A DNA stretch of 64,000 nt from JADJOY01 sp016713535 [NCBI: Deltaproteobacteria bacterium] (GTDB lineage: Bacteria > JADJOY01). Below, one piece after another: positions 8,612 through 16,650 of this stretch. The stretch's first letter is position 1. Each line of letters starts with the position of its first letter. The stretch is from contig JADJOY010000023.1 of NCBI GenBank assembly GCA_016713535.1, positions 189,284-253,283 on the forward strand. The letters are read 5' to 3'. The notes below the pieces were generated by a model. That model worked only from the letters and a program-made list of their open reading frames with translations, made no database searches and was not told the DNA's origin. The translations under genes and the position numbers were made by a program.

Positions 8612-8951
8612 CGAACAGCTCGATCCCATCCCGGGCGAAACGCCGACCCCTGACCAGCGCACGTGAATGACGAAACCGGTGCTGTGGGAATCCTCAAGCT
8701 CCGCCAGGCTCGACCGGATCCTCTCGCGGCTTGCCCCGAAGCAAGAATCGAAGCTCGCCAGGCGCGAACCCGAGAAAATAGATGTCGGCCCACTTCGAGA
8801 GTCTCGAGTACTTGAAGCAGCGAATCAGTGGGCCAGACGTCGGACCGGTACATTGCGCCTCCTTCTCTGCGTCAGCCGGGACCTCGGTGCCATTGGGAGG
8901 GCCGAAACGCTCGAGGAATCACATGACTGGCCCCGGAGTATCCAGTCTTCG
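8612..8951. other. Scrambled region upstream of the BrnT remnant
   Basis: No intact gene is convincing. On the minus strand an AGGAGG at 8858-8863 precedes ATG 8850-8853 in one frame, while two other frames hold short protein-like stretches (LSKWADIYFLGF and RIRSSLAELEDSHSTGFVIHVRW). This looks like decayed coding DNA, with lower GC than the neighbours. Confidence 0.35.
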
Positions 8952-9233
8952 TCACGGACCACGCCATGGTGACTCCTCCAGTCCATCGCGGTGAACGGGT
9001 TCTGCTACACGCGCCATCCGGCTCGCGGCGATTCCGCCGGCGAAGAGTGCGCCGGCGATCACGAATGGCACGAACGCCGCGATGATCCGGTCGATGCCGA
9101 GCGTGTGACAGACCACACCGGGTGGAGTCGCGAAGCACCCGATCCAGGCCACCACGCCCAGTGCGGCGGTGAGCATTCCCGCGAGACCGTAGCCAGCCGC
9201 GCTGCCCCACGCTGCCCATCGGCCCCGGTCCAT
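8952..9233 (-). CDS. Small membrane protein
   Basis: A 93-residue protein with two hydrophobic segments (about residues 13-33 and 50-68) and a hydrophilic C-terminus. No family is recognised. It ends 12 bases before the next membrane gene starts in the same direction's upstream side, so 9583-8952 may be one transcript of two small membrane proteins. Coding status rests on codon bias and membrane pattern only. Confidence 0.5.
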   Translation of the reverse strand: MDRGRWAAWGSAAGYGLAGMLTAALGVVAWIGCFATPPGVVCHTLGIDRIIAAFVPFVIAGALFAGGIAASRMARVAEPVHRDGLEESPWRGP

Positions 9234-9244
9234 GTCTCACCCGG

Positions 9245-9583
9245 TCAGATCAGACACATCTGCGACGCCATCAGGACGACGAGGAATGACAGCACCACCA
9301 GCGGCGGCGTCGCAAGCCGGAAGAACCGGCCTCCCCTGCAAAGTCGCCAACCGAAGAGAAACGCGAACAGAAGTCCGAGCTCGACGACTCCGCCAACTCC
9401 GAGCACGAGCAGCGACTCGATGCGGAAGCGGATCGCCAAGAGCCCCACGCACGTCAGCAGGCTGGCGCTCGCGAAGAAAGCCGCCGCTCGCGGCCCGTCG
9501 TCGACGACACCTTTCCACGCGCCGATCGCTGCCAGCATCTCGAGCGCGAAGAGGATCCGGGCGATCTCGTCTCGCTCGATCAT
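9245..9583 (-). CDS. Four-helix membrane protein of unknown function
   Basis: A 112-residue protein with four predicted membrane segments: ALEMLAAIGAW, AAAFFASASLLTCVGLLAI, LLVLGVGGVVELGLLFAFLFG and PLVVLSFLVVLMASQMCLI. A short charged N-terminus (MIERDEIARI) precedes them. I recognise no family. It sits 12 bases upstream of the 8952 small membrane protein and 26 bases downstream of the ChaA-like antiporter on the same strand. Confidence 0.6.
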   Translation of the reverse strand: MIERDEIARILFALEMLAAIGAWKGVVDDGPRAAAFFASASLLTCVGLLAIRFRIESLLVLGVGGVVELGLLFAFLFGWRLCRGGRFFRLATPPLVVLSFLVVLMASQMCLI

Positions 9584-9608
9584 CTCGACGCTTCTACCAC
9601 TCCGATCC

Positions 9609-10676
9609 TCACGGCACGAACGCGAGGAACAGGTAGGACGCGAAGAGCACGAGGTGCACGGCTCCCTGCATGACGTAGGTGCGGCCGGTGGTGAGGGTGA
9701 CCGCGCTCACCAGGAAGGTGACCGCGAGCATGACCATGTCCTTGGGCTCGACGCCGAGGACGAGCGGCAGCTCGAAGACGATCGAGGCGGCCACCACGAC
9801 GGGCACGGTCAGGCCGACGCACGCGAGGGCCGAGCCGATCGCGAGGTTCATGCTCGACTGCAGGCGGTTGGCGCGCGCGGCGCGCACGGCGGCCCAGGTC
9901 TCGGGCAGGAGCACGAGCGCCGCGATGATGATGCCGACCACGGCGCGCGGCGCGTTGGCCGCGGCGACGGCGCTCTCGATGCTGGGCGAGAGCTTCTTCG
10001 CGAGCCCCACCACCGAGACGAGCGCGAGCAGGAGCAGCCCGAAGCTCGCCCACGCCTGCGCGTTGGTGGGCGGCGCGGCGTGGTGCTCGGGCCCGGCGTC
10101 GCCGTCGGCGGGGATGAAGTAGTCGCGGTGCCGCACGGTCTGGCTGAAGACGAAGATCGCCCACAGGACCGCCGACGCCACCGCCACGAACGTACGCTGC
10201 GAGACGCTGTAGGTCGGCCCCGGCGAGGTGATCGTGAACGCCGGCAGGATCAGGGTGAGCGTGGCCATCACCATCAGCGCGGCGAGCCCGGCGCCGGCGC
10301 CCTCCACCCGGAACGTCTGCTCGCGGTGCGCCAGCCCGCCCATCCACACGCACAGCCCGACCACGCCCGTGCCGATCAGCATCACCGCCGCGTAGATCGC
10401 GTCGCGCGGCAGCGTGGCCATGTCCTCGCCACCGGCGAGCATCATCGAGAGGATGAGCGCGGTCTCGATCGCGGTCACCGCCAGCGCGAGCACCAGCGTG
10501 CCGAACGGCTCACCGACGCGATGCGCGACCACCTCGGCGTGATGAACCGCGGCGAACACCGCGCCCGCGAGGGCGGCGCCACACACCATCGCCAGCCACG
10601 GCGCCATGCCGATCGCCGCGGCCAGCCCCAGCGAACCGAGCGCGAGCACGGGGAGTAACCAGGTCCAGAGAGGCAT
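9609..10676 (-). CDS. chaA: ChaA-like Ca2+/H+ (Na+/H+) antiporter
   Basis: A 355-residue integral membrane protein of the CaCA superfamily with about ten membrane helices, in the ChaA size range. Both alpha-repeats are visible: GEPFGTLVLALAVTAIETALI in the first half (acidic residues for cation binding), and the second centred on LLPETWAAVRAARANRLQSSMNLAIGSALACVGLT. ChaA exports Ca2+, Na+ or K+ for protons across the inner membrane. The start at ATG 10674-10676 was preferred because the open frame further upstream is low-complexity. It has its own candidate promoter upstream. Confidence 0.88.
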   Translation of the reverse strand: MPLWTWLLPVLALGSLGLAAAIGMAPWLAMVCGAALAGAVFAAVHHAEVVAHRVGEPFGTLVLALAVTAIETALILSMMLAGGEDMATLPRDAIYAAVMLIGTGVVGLCVWMGGLAHREQTFRVEGAGAGLAALMVMATLTLILPAFTITSPGPTYSVSQRTFVAVASAVLWAIFVFSQTVRHRDYFIPADGDAGPEHHAAPPTNAQAWASFGLLLLALVSVVGLAKKLSPSIESAVAAANAPRAVVGIIIAALVLLPETWAAVRAARANRLQSSMNLAIGSALACVGLTVPVVVAASIVFELPLVLGVEPKDMVMLAVTFLVSAVTLTTGRTYVMQGAVHLVLFASYLFLAFVP

Positions 10677-10881
10677 CGTCGTTCCCTTCGCGAGTGACGG
10701 GGCCACCCAAGGTGGCATCGGATCGCGTGAGAGCGAAGGCGCGCGGCCGGCGGGCGGCGGGAGCGAACGCGCCCGATTCCAATCGGCGTCGCAGCGACCG
10801 GGGCGCGGGGCTCGTCCAGCGCCGAGCCGTCGCGGGAGGCACGGCCTCGGGGCGGCATCCGGCCGGCATCTGGCCGGGGAC

Positions 10882-10907
10882 TTCCTGCTGGCAGTTGCCA
10901 GCAGGAA
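10882..10907. repeat. 12-bp perfect inverted repeat in the chaA leader
   Basis: TTCCTGCTGGCA and TGCCAGCAGGAA separated by GT. It lies about where transcription from the predicted promoter would begin, so it may be an operator or a leader hairpin. Confidence 0.45.
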
Positions 10908-10911
10908 ATAG

Positions 10912-10940
10912 CAAATAGTTGCCATCGAAAACTGTTACAA
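10912..10940 (-). promoter_or_regulatory. Candidate sigma70 promoter for chaA
   Basis: On the minus strand TTGTAA (10940-10935), a 17-base spacer, then TATTTG (10917-10912), giving a start near 10905. The region is AT-rich against a GC-rich background. Prediction only. Confidence 0.35.
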
Positions 10941-11098
10941 CTTGCTTTCATCCCGGCACGAAACGCCCTCGAAACAGGCCCAAAACGCGCCCCCAGGGCG
11001 CCCCCTGGGGCCTCAGCAGGTGCTACAGCGGCCTTGCAGCAGGACTTGCGAGACGTCGGCGATCGGTGGGCGGGTTCGGGGCAGTCTCACCGACGCGG

Positions 11099-12127
11099 TC
11101 AGCCGCCCCAGCCTGGGACATCGAACAGACGCACGCGCCCCGACTCGTATCCTGCGGCGAGCCCATCACCGCGCGGCTGGAAGGCGAGCTTGCTGGCCGC
11201 GGCGGCCTCGGCGCTGATCGCGGAGGGCCGTTTCGGCCGCGCGAGGCTCCAGACGAGAACTCGCCCGTCCCGGCCGCCGCTCGCAAGCTGCGCCCGGGCC
11301 TCGTGGAAGGCGAGGTCGGCGACGAGATCGGTGTGTCCCTGCAGTTGCAGGGGGCGGCTCCCGGCCGGCCCTTTTCCCGAGAAGTCCCACACCGTGATCT
11401 CGGGGCTGCCGCCGGTCGCCAGCCAGCGGCTGGGGGCGTCCCAGGCCAGCTCGCGGACCTTCACGGGATAGCCGGACATCTCCAGATCCGCGCCGGTGCG
11501 GGTGTGCCAGACGTGGACGGCGCCGTCCTGCGCGCCGCACGCGACGTGCTCGCCGTCGGGGCTCAGCTCGAGCGCGAGGAGCGAGCCCTTCCACGACAGG
11601 AGCCTGGCGTCGGCGGGAGCTGGCGGGCTCCACACGGTGACCCCGCCGTAGCAGCACGCCGCCACGATCGAACCGTCCTGGCTCCACCGCACGCTGGTGA
11701 GGGTGCTGGCGTGGCCAGCGAGCTCGCCGATGACGCGGCCCTCGGCGTCGTGGATCGCCAGGAGCTTGCCTGCGGCGCTCGCGACCCACGGCCGCTCGGG
11801 CGCCCAGCGCACGTGCTCGACCCACGCCCCGCGCGGCGCGTCCAGGATCACGCGCGGCGCGACGCCCCCGCTCGGCCAGATCCGCAGCGTGCCGTCCGAG
11901 CCGCCAGTGGCGAGCCAGGCGCCGTCGCTCGACCAGTCGAGCGCGAGCGTTCCCTCGGTGCCCGGCAGCTCCTGGAGGCACTTGCCCGAACCGCCGTCGA
12001 GCACCACCACCGCGCCGGTCGAGCACGCCACCGCCAGAGCTCCGCCGTCGGGTGCCCACGCCAGGGCACCCACGTAGTCGGACAACGTCACGTCCCACCG
12101 GGTCTTCAACGACGTCGACTTGCTCAT
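11099..12127 (-). CDS. WD40 beta-propeller protein
   Basis: A 342-residue soluble protein starting at ATG 12125-12127. It is built from about seven WD40 blades: repeated GALAWAPDG, LALDWSSDGAWLATGGSDGTLRIW, SVRWSQDGSIVAACC, LELSPDGEHVACGAQDGAVHVW and LASGGRDGRVLVWSL. There is no signal peptide, so it should be cytoplasmic. It is the last gene of the cbiM-type operon and starts 20 bases after the COG0523 GTPase stops; a WD40 gene next to a COG0523 gene suggests a role in metal delivery or client scaffolding. The exact function is unknown. Confidence 0.85.
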   Translation of the reverse strand: MSKSTSLKTRWDVTLSDYVGALAWAPDGGALAVACSTGAVVVLDGGSGKCLQELPGTEGTLALDWSSDGAWLATGGSDGTLRIWPSGGVAPRVILDAPRGAWVEHVRWAPERPWVASAAGKLLAIHDAEGRVIGELAGHASTLTSVRWSQDGSIVAACCYGGVTVWSPPAPADARLLSWKGSLLALELSPDGEHVACGAQDGAVHVWHTRTGADLEMSGYPVKVRELAWDAPSRWLATGGSPEITVWDFSGKGPAGSRPLQLQGHTDLVADLAFHEARAQLASGGRDGRVLVWSLARPKRPSAISAEAAAASKLAFQPRGDGLAAGYESGRVRLFDVPGWGG

Positions 12128-12147
12128 GGTGGTCTCGGTCCGCGGCG

Positions 12148-13503
12148 TCACGCGAGGCACGCGCGAAACTCGCGCGTGAGCCGTTCGCGATCGAGATTGC
12201 GACCGATGAAGACGAGCTGGCTGCGCCGCTCGCCCGCGCGCCACGGCCGGTCCGGCTGCCCGTCGAACAACATGTGGACGCCCTGGAACACGAAGCGGCG
12301 ATCGTCGCCTTTCATGCTGAGGATCCCCTTCATGCGGAAGATGTCGGCGCCCTGGTTGCGCAACAGCTCGCCGAGCCATTGGTTGAAGCGCTTGGGGTCG
12401 AGGCTGCCCGGCTCGTCGATGCCCACGGACCCCACGCTCGCGTCGTGCTCGTGGCTGGGCGCGTAGGTGCGCTCCGCGAGGACGGATGCGGCGCCGCTCG
12501 GGCTCTCGACCCGCAGCGCGAACTCGCTCGCGTGGTGCTGGGTGTAGATGGCGCACGTGGCCGGCGAGTCCACCACGATCGGAAAGCGCTTCTCCGCGGG
12601 GCCCGCGGTGTCGAGCACATAGGTCGGCCCGCCGGGCGCGAGGCCCGAACCGGAATCGGCCCGGCGGCGCGTGTCCGAGAAGCGCAACGCGATCTCGCCC
12701 GCCCGGGCGTCGATCGGAAAGAGCTCTTCGTCGCCGACGCTCTCGAGCACCACGATCATCGAGTCGTCGGGACCGGGACCGAGGACCAGCTCCGCGCCAG
12801 GCTCGACGCGGAAGACGCCCGCCCACTCGAACGGGTGCTCGGCCACGAGGAACGTGGGCTTCACCTCGACGGCGCGCGCCAGATCGAAGCCGCCGACGCC
12901 CAGGATGTGATCCATGGAGATCGCCGCGTTGTGGGTGCGGTGAACGCGTGCCATGGCGTTCATGCCGCGGATGCGACGCTCGACGGCGTCGAGCTCGGCC
13001 GTCTCCACCAGATCGGTCTTGTTGAGCAGCACCACGTCCGCGAACGCAATCTGTTCCTGGCACTCGCGCGATTCGTCGAGGTGCAGCGCGACGTGCTTGG
13101 CGTCCACCAGCGTCACGATCCCGTCCAGCCGGAGGTGCTCGCGCATCTCCTCGTCGACGAAGAAGGTCTGCGCGACCGGCGCGGGGTCGGCGAGCCCGGT
13201 CGTCTCGAGGAGCACGTAGTCGAAGCGCTCCTTGCGGCGGATCAGGTTGCCGAGGATCCGGATGAGATCGCCACGCACGGTGCAGCAGATGCAGCCGTTG
13301 TTCATCTCGAAGACCTCCTCGGCGCTCGCGATGCGCTGGCGCACGAGCGTGTCGTCGACGCCGACCTCGCCGAACTCGTTCTCGATGACCGCGATGCGCT
13401 TGCCGTGGTTCTCGGTCAGGATGCGATTGAGCAAGGTGGTCTTCCCCGAACCGAGGAAGCCGGTGAGGACGGTGACGGGGATGGGGTTGCCGTTGGTGGG
13501 CAT
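12148..13503 (-). CDS. COG0523 (CobW-family) zinc metallochaperone GTPase
   Basis: A 451-residue G3E GTPase starting at ATG 13501-13503. Walker A is GFLGSGKTT at residues 15-23. The metal-binding CxCC loop is NNGCICCTVRGDL, then LLETTGLADP (Walker B region), LNKTDLV (base specificity) and a CobW C-terminal domain ending around the RFVFQGVHML region. COG0523 proteins use GTP hydrolysis to hand metal to apo-enzymes; the CxCC type with Fur-family control is usually zinc. It lies 19 bases after the cbiQ-cbiO gene, so it belongs to the ECF operon. Confidence 0.92.
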   Translation of the reverse strand: MPTNGNPIPVTVLTGFLGSGKTTLLNRILTENHGKRIAVIENEFGEVGVDDTLVRQRIASAEEVFEMNNGCICCTVRGDLIRILGNLIRRKERFDYVLLETTGLADPAPVAQTFFVDEEMREHLRLDGIVTLVDAKHVALHLDESRECQEQIAFADVVLLNKTDLVETAELDAVERRIRGMNAMARVHRTHNAAISMDHILGVGGFDLARAVEVKPTFLVAEHPFEWAGVFRVEPGAELVLGPGPDDSMIVVLESVGDEELFPIDARAGEIALRFSDTRRRADSGSGLAPGGPTYVLDTAGPAEKRFPIVVDSPATCAIYTQHHASEFALRVESPSGAASVLAERTYAPSHEHDASVGSVGIDEPGSLDPKRFNQWLGELLRNQGADIFRMKGILSMKGDDRRFVFQGVHMLFDGQPDRPWRAGERRSQLVFIGRNLDRERLTREFRACLA

Positions 13504-13522
13504 GTGGGCTCCTACGTCGATC

Positions 13523-14950
13523 TCAGCGAGAGGGGGCGCGGTGATCCGGATGACGCGGCTCGCCGCGCGGCGGCGCGGCATCGAGAACGGGCACAAGACC
13601 CGCCCGGGCAAGGCTCGCGGGCGCGAGCGCGAGCGGACGCGGGCCGTCGAGCACCACCCGCCCGGCGCCGAGCAGCACCACGCGCTCGATGCGCCCCGGC
13701 AGTGCCCACAGCTCGTGCGTCGCCCACACCACGGCGCAGTGACGCGCGGCGCACGCGCGCTCCAGCGTGGCGACGAGTCGCTGGGCCGCGACCGGATCGA
13801 GGCCGCTCGTGGGCTCGTCGCACAGCAGCAGGTCCGGCTCGGTCGAGAGCGCCGCGGCGAAGCTCAGCCGCTTGCGCTCGCCGAAGCTCAAGCGATGCGC
13901 CGCGCGGTGGGCCACGTGCGCGATCCCGAGATTCTCGAGCAGCGTGCTCGCCCGTGCGCAGGCCACATCCTCGGTGATCCCGTGCTGGGCGAGGCCCCAC
14001 ACGAGGTCGTCGAGGGGGGTCGAGCCGAAGATCTGGTCGTCCGGGTCCTGGAACACGAGCGCGACTCGCGCGTCCACCCGCTCGTGCAGCGCGCCCGCCA
14101 CCAGCGGCCGCCCGAACCGGACGAGCTCACCGGCGCTCACCTCGCACAGCCCGGCAATGGCCTTGAGCAGCGTGCTCTTCCCCGAGCCGCTCGGCCCGCC
14201 GAGCGCAACCCACTCGTTCGCGCCGATCCGTAGAACGACGCCGGCGAGCCCGACACCGCCGTCGGAGAAGGTCACGGCGAGCCCGTTCGCCTCGACGGCG
14301 GCACGCGACACATCCGCCGCAGGCCTTGGCTCCCGCCCGGGGCGCGCCGCCCGCAGCGTGCGTGCCTCTTCGAGCGCGAGCCCGCGAGCGAACGCGCGCT
14401 CGACGCTGCCGCCGAGGATCCTCCCGTAGGTCTCGAACCGAGCCCGGCCCGGAGCGAGCGCGCCGCGCAGCGCGGCCGCGGTGCGGCGACGCTCGAGCGT
14501 GTCCACCAGCAGCAGCGCGTGCACCACCGAGCCGTCGATCGCGCTCACGGCGGCGGCGGAAACACCGCTGCGCCGTAGCGCGCGGGCGAGCCGCGGCCAC
14601 GAGAGCCCCGCACCGAGCCACAGCGCCCAGGTGAGCCCGCTCACCATGCGCAGCGCCGAGCGGGCCCCCTCGCGCGCGGCGTCGCCGAGCCAGGCGGCCG
14701 CGAGCAGCACCAGCAGCGCCTGCGCCGAGCCCGCCGCGAGCAACGCCCAGCGTGTCGCCGTCGGCCGCGACGAGACGAACGCGGCGAGCCCGAGCGCGAA
14801 GCCCGCGCCGAGCACTCCGCCGCCGGTCGCCGATGCGTTCACGGCGAGCGCGACGAGCGTGATACCGAGCCGGACGGCCGGCGCCATCCGGGCGTCGTCG
14901 GCGAACAGCGCGCGAGCCGGCTCAAGATGCACGCGACGCCTCGACTCCAT
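13523..14950 (-). CDS. ECF transporter CbiQ-CbiO fusion (T plus A component)
   Basis: A 475-residue fusion. Residues about 20-195 are a CbiQ-like T component with hydrophobic segments and a coupling EARTLRA motif near residue 200. Residues about 225-450 are a CbiO-type ATPase: Walker A GPSGSGKST, Q-loop VFQDPDDQIFG, signature LSFGERKR, Walker B LLLCDEPTSGLD and switch WATHE. It supplies the energising half of a CbiM-type divalent-metal importer in the inner membrane. The start overlaps the cbiM end by 29 bases. T and A domains are normally separate proteins. Confidence 0.88.
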   Translation of the reverse strand: MESRRRVHLEPARALFADDARMAPAVRLGITLVALAVNASATGGGVLGAGFALGLAAFVSSRPTATRWALLAAGSAQALLVLLAAAWLGDAAREGARSALRMVSGLTWALWLGAGLSWPRLARALRRSGVSAAAVSAIDGSVVHALLLVDTLERRRTAAALRGALAPGRARFETYGRILGGSVERAFARGLALEEARTLRAARPGREPRPAADVSRAAVEANGLAVTFSDGGVGLAGVVLRIGANEWVALGGPSGSGKSTLLKAIAGLCEVSAGELVRFGRPLVAGALHERVDARVALVFQDPDDQIFGSTPLDDLVWGLAQHGITEDVACARASTLLENLGIAHVAHRAAHRLSFGERKRLSFAAALSTEPDLLLCDEPTSGLDPVAAQRLVATLERACAARHCAVVWATHELWALPGRIERVVLLGAGRVVLDGPRPLALAPASLARAGLVPVLDAAPPRGEPRHPDHRAPSR

Positions 14951-15884
14951 CGACGGACCGCGTGAGCCGCGTCCAGCTCACGCCGACGACCACGCCGGCG
15001 ACGAAGGTTCCGAGCGAGAACACGAACAGCAGCAGGTCACCCTGCTCGACGTCGAGCACGGGCCCGGTCGCCGGGCGCCCGCCCGCCGCGCCCGCCGCCT
15101 CGATCACCGTCTCGTCGAGCCCCAGGAAGCGCTCCTCGGCGGCGGCGGGTCCAGCCGGCGCGGCCCAGATCACCGCGGCCAGCAACGCCGCCGGAACGGC
15201 GCTCGAGCGCGGCGCGGCCATCCGCGTCGCGTTGAGCCAGCTCGGCACGAGGTCGGGCCGCCGGCGCGCCAGAGCTCGGATCAAGCCGGCACTGAGCAGC
15301 GCCTCGATCAGCGCCAGCGGCACCTGGGTGGGCGCGAACGCGAGCGCGAGCGAGCCGAACCAGGCGCCGAAGCCGCGCTCCCCGGAGAGGGCGAGCGCAA
15401 GGATGACGGCGTCCGCGGCGTAGACGGCGAGATCCGCGACTCCGCAGGCGAGCGCGACGGCGAAACCGGCACTCGCACCGGCGCGGCGCGCGGCGCGCGC
15501 CACCGCCCACCCCACCCACGGCCCGACCACTCCGAGGGTGAGCACGTTGGCGCCGAGTGGCGTGAGCCCGCCGTGTGCGAAGAAGAGCGCCTGCAAGAGC
15601 AGCGTGATCGCCGCCGGCACCACCATCGCCGGCGCGCCCACCAGCAGCGCGAGCACCGGCGTGGCGCACATGTGCGACGTCGCGCCCGCCACGGGCACCG
15701 GCACCGGGAACAATGTGAAGGCGAAGGTCAGCGCGCCCGCCATGCCGAGCAACACCCGGCGATCGGCGGACGCGGTCCGTCGCGCGCCCAGGAAACGACG
15801 CGCGCCCACGGCGAGAAGCGGCGCGCTCACGGCGCTCCAGGCCGCAGCGTGTGTCAGGGGAAGAATTCCTTCGGCGATGTGCAT
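14922..15884 (-). CDS. CbiM-type ECF metal-binding (S) component
   Basis: A 320-residue membrane protein beginning MHIAEGILP, the CbiM/NikM hallmark in which the N-terminus and His2 bind the metal. GATSHM near residue 69 supplies the second His. Six or seven membrane helices follow. The last 100 residues (after about 215) add a further segment, with GLDETVIEAAG and a final helix resembling a fused CbiN/NikN-like part. CbiM captures Co2+ or Ni2+, or possibly zinc here given its neighbours. A Fur-family box sits in its promoter spacer. First gene of a four-gene operon. Confidence 0.85.
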   Translation of the reverse strand: MHIAEGILPLTHAAAWSAVSAPLLAVGARRFLGARRTASADRRVLLGMAGALTFAFTLFPVPVPVAGATSHMCATPVLALLVGAPAMVVPAAITLLLQALFFAHGGLTPLGANVLTLGVVGPWVGWAVARAARRAGASAGFAVALACGVADLAVYAADAVILALALSGERGFGAWFGSLALAFAPTQVPLALIEALLSAGLIRALARRRPDLVPSWLNATRMAAPRSSAVPAALLAAVIWAAPAGPAAAEERFLGLDETVIEAAGAAGGRPATGPVLDVEQGDLLLFVFSLGTFVAGVVVGVSWTRLTRSVDGVEASRAS

Positions 15885-15923
15885 GCGGCTCTCGTCCCTC
15901 CGTCGCTGAACGATGCGATCTAG

Positions 15924-15952
15924 ATGCTATTGCAACTTAATTGTATTTACAA
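15924..15952 (-). promoter_or_regulatory. Promoter for the cbiM operon with embedded operator
   Basis: On the minus strand TTGTAA (15952-15947), a 17-base spacer and TAGCAT (15929-15924). The operator at 15931-15945 fills the spacer, so a bound repressor would block RNA polymerase directly. Confidence 0.55.
15931..15945. promoter_or_regulatory. Fur-family operator (box 1)
   Basis: TGCAACTTAATTGTA, a near-palindrome of the form TGCAA-N5-TTGCA with one change. The same 15-mer with two C-for-T changes occurs at 17812-17826. Palindromes of this form are known Fur-family sites, for example the Nur box tTGCaa-N5-ttGCAA of Streptomyces. It lies between divergent cbiM and the 15997 gene. Confidence 0.65.
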
Positions 15953-15996
15953 ACCGCAAGCGATGGGCCACCCTGCCGACCTGGACAGGAGGCCCC

Positions 15997-16650
15997 GTGC
16001 AGACCGACAGGACCGAGTGGATGGAGAGCCGCACGTCGCGCATCGAGGCGCTGATCCGGGAGTGGCTCGCCGACCCGGACGTGGTGCTCGTGTGCGGACG
16101 GTGGTCGGCGGGCGTGATCGCGGAGATCTTCCCGGCTGGAACCGGGGTGCTGACGCCGCAGGGCTACGACGGGCGATTCGCGGGCGTTCGCGATCTCACG
16201 ATCCCGGGCACACGGCACCACCTCCATCTCGATCTCGGCAAATTCCGGGGCGCGCTCTTCCTGGTGGCCCCCAGCGTGTGCTTCGGATTCCGCCCCTCGT
16301 TCGAGGTCTGGTTCGACACGGCCGAGCGCGACGCGATCGATTTGGCGGGCCGGCCGTCGTCGGACTTCGGGTTCGCGATCGCGCATCCGTACGCGGACGG
16401 ACGGCTCGATCAGCCGAAAGTGCTGCGCTACCTCGAGCGCTTCGTCGACCAGCAGCGGCGTTTCCCCGACGTGGTCGACCTCGAATTCCGTCGCCGTCCA
16501 CGCGAGGAGGCCTCGGTGTGGCGCGAGATCGGCGACTGCGTGTGGCGCGTGACGGAGGGCGAACCGCCAGGAGTCGACTCTCCCCCCGACCCCGAACTGC
16601 TCTGCCAGCGCCTGAAACGTGCATCGATGCGGGTGAGCGCCCGTGGTTGA
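15997..16650 (+). CDS. Paralogous HHxHxDL protein 1
   Basis: About 217 residues starting from GTG 15997, with AGGAGG four bases upstream (an ATG at 16021 is an alternative). Near residue 68 it has RHHLHLDLGKFRGALF, then VAPSVCFGFRPSFEVWF. The next gene shows the same order (HHCHLDL ... APSGCQ ... FTVWFLDD), so the two are diverged tandem paralogues. His-rich and Cys-containing strands resemble the ChuX/HutX heme-handling fold, but only loosely. It is divergent from the CbiM operon at box 1 and overlaps the next gene by 8 bases, so is probably metal-regulated. Function unknown. Confidence 0.7.
   Translation: MQTDRTEWMESRTSRIEALIREWLADPDVVLVCGRWSAGVIAEIFPAGTGVLTPQGYDGRFAGVRDLTIPGTRHHLHLDLGKFRGALFLVAPSVCFGFRPSFEVWFDTAERDAIDLAGRPSSDFGFAIAHPYADGRLDQPKVLRYLERFVDQQRRFPDVVDLEFRRRPREEASVWREIGDCVWRVTEGEPPGVDSPPDPELLCQRLKRASMRVSARG

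Larger units (their letters stand above)
10677..11098. other. Intergenic region before chaA
   Basis: Roughly 420 bases between the end of the WD40 gene and the chaA start. It holds a perfect 12-bp inverted repeat (10882-10907), a candidate sigma70 promoter reading toward chaA, and near 10992-11013 a GC hairpin (CCCCCAGG / CCTGGGG type) that could end the leftward WD40 operon. No gene is evident. Confidence 0.5.
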
